The position numbers and the translations under genes are program-made. The notes under the pieces are model-generated. The model searched no databases, was not told the origin of the DNA, and saw only the letters and a program-made list of their open reading frames with translations. A stretch of 5,914 nucleotides of DNA from Candidatus Hecatellales archaeon (GTDB taxonomy: Archaea; Thermoproteota; Bathyarchaeia; Hecatellales; Hecatellaceae): the NCBI GenBank assembly GCA_003662485.1, contig QMYD01000073.1, forward strand, positions 1-5,914. The letters run 5' to 3'. Shown piece after piece: positions 5,781-5,914 of the stretch (positions are counted from its first letter, which is position 1; each line of letters starts with the position of its first letter).

Positions 5781-5914
5781 GTGAAGGTTAGGGTGAAAGC
5801 CTTCGTCCAGCTCAGGGGAATCCTAAGCCGAAGGGGGCTGGAAGCTGAGATTTCCCTCTCAAACCACGCTGAGAGACCTCTGGCAGTACTTGCTTGAGGA
5901 GGCTAAGCTATGGA
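5781..5914 (+). pseudogene. MoaD/ThiS-like ubiquitin-fold sulfur carrier, frameshifted and cut by the window edge
   Basis: From GTG 5781 the frame reads V-K-V-R-V-K-A-F-V-Q-L-R-G-I-L-S, then R-G-L-E-A-E-I-S-L-S, and stops at TGA 5895-5897. The +1 frame from about 5863 continues as T-T-L-R-D-L-W-Q-Y-L-L-E-E to the end of the window. Joined, this is the usual start of MoaD-like beta-grasp proteins: an R/K-x-F-x-x-L-R strand, an alternating acidic/hydrophobic strand, then T-[VL]-R-D-L opening the helix. Removing one A from AAA at 5861-5863 joins the halves cleanly. Such proteins carry sulfur as a C-terminal thiocarboxylate for molybdopterin/tungstopterin, thiamine or tRNA thiolation, but the Gly-Gly end is outside the window. 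It may be a real pseudogene, or an intact gene with a one-base assembly error. Divergent from rps19e. Confidence 0.55.

Noticed and set aside
1..5914. CRISPR arrays, insertion sequences, tRNA or rRNA genes
   Set aside because: No regularly spaced repeats, transposase, terminal inverted repeats or cloverleaf signature was found on either strand.

Overview
The window is archaeal. It carries eukaryote-type ribosomal proteins (S19e, L39e, L31e) with a PDCD5-family protein, a multi-OB-fold RPA, a subunit-type ferredoxin-dependent 2-oxoacid oxidoreductase, AT-rich TTTAAA boxes about 40 nt before start codons, and purine-rich Shine-Dalgarno sites complementary to an archaeal 16S 3' end. Heavy AGG use for Arg and many charged residues suggest a thermophilic Thermoproteota-like lineage, perhaps an uncultivated one. 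That placement is inference; no gene here fixes it.

Layout, left to right. (1) 1-1319 (+): the 3' end of porA and complete porB, joined by a TAATG overlap. These are the last two subunits of a pyruvate (2-oxoacid):ferredoxin oxidoreductase operon. (2) 1320-1598: a 279-nt gap with no firm gene. It holds a doubtful 37-codon ORF, a 12-bp direct repeat, two short dyads and a good promoter for the next operon. (3) 1599-4449 (+): a three-gene operon of RPA, a HypE-like AIR-synthase-family protein (TTGA overlap with RPA) and a small heat shock protein of the Hsp20 class (20 nt downstream, own strong SD). (4) 4450-4474: a hairpin shared by the convergent operons. (5) 5681-4475 (-): rps19e, PDCD5-family protein, rpl39e and rpl31e, tightly packed. 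rpl39e is only 52 codons with a GTG start and is easily missed. (6) 5682-5780: a divergent intergenic region with the S19e promoter. (7) 5781-5914 (+): the start of a MoaD/ThiS-like ubiquitin-fold gene whose frame is broken by one base and which runs off the window.

How the genes work together: porAB is energy and carbon metabolism; the RPA operon mixes single-strand DNA protection with a protein chaperone, possibly a stress module; the minus-strand operon supplies small ribosomal proteins. No clearly new defence, mobile or CRISPR system is visible. The points most worth a second look are two apparent single-base frame problems about 620 nt apart (PDCD5 start and MoaD-like gene), the RPA/HypE-like/Hsp20 operon, and the ribosomal operon that stops after L31e.
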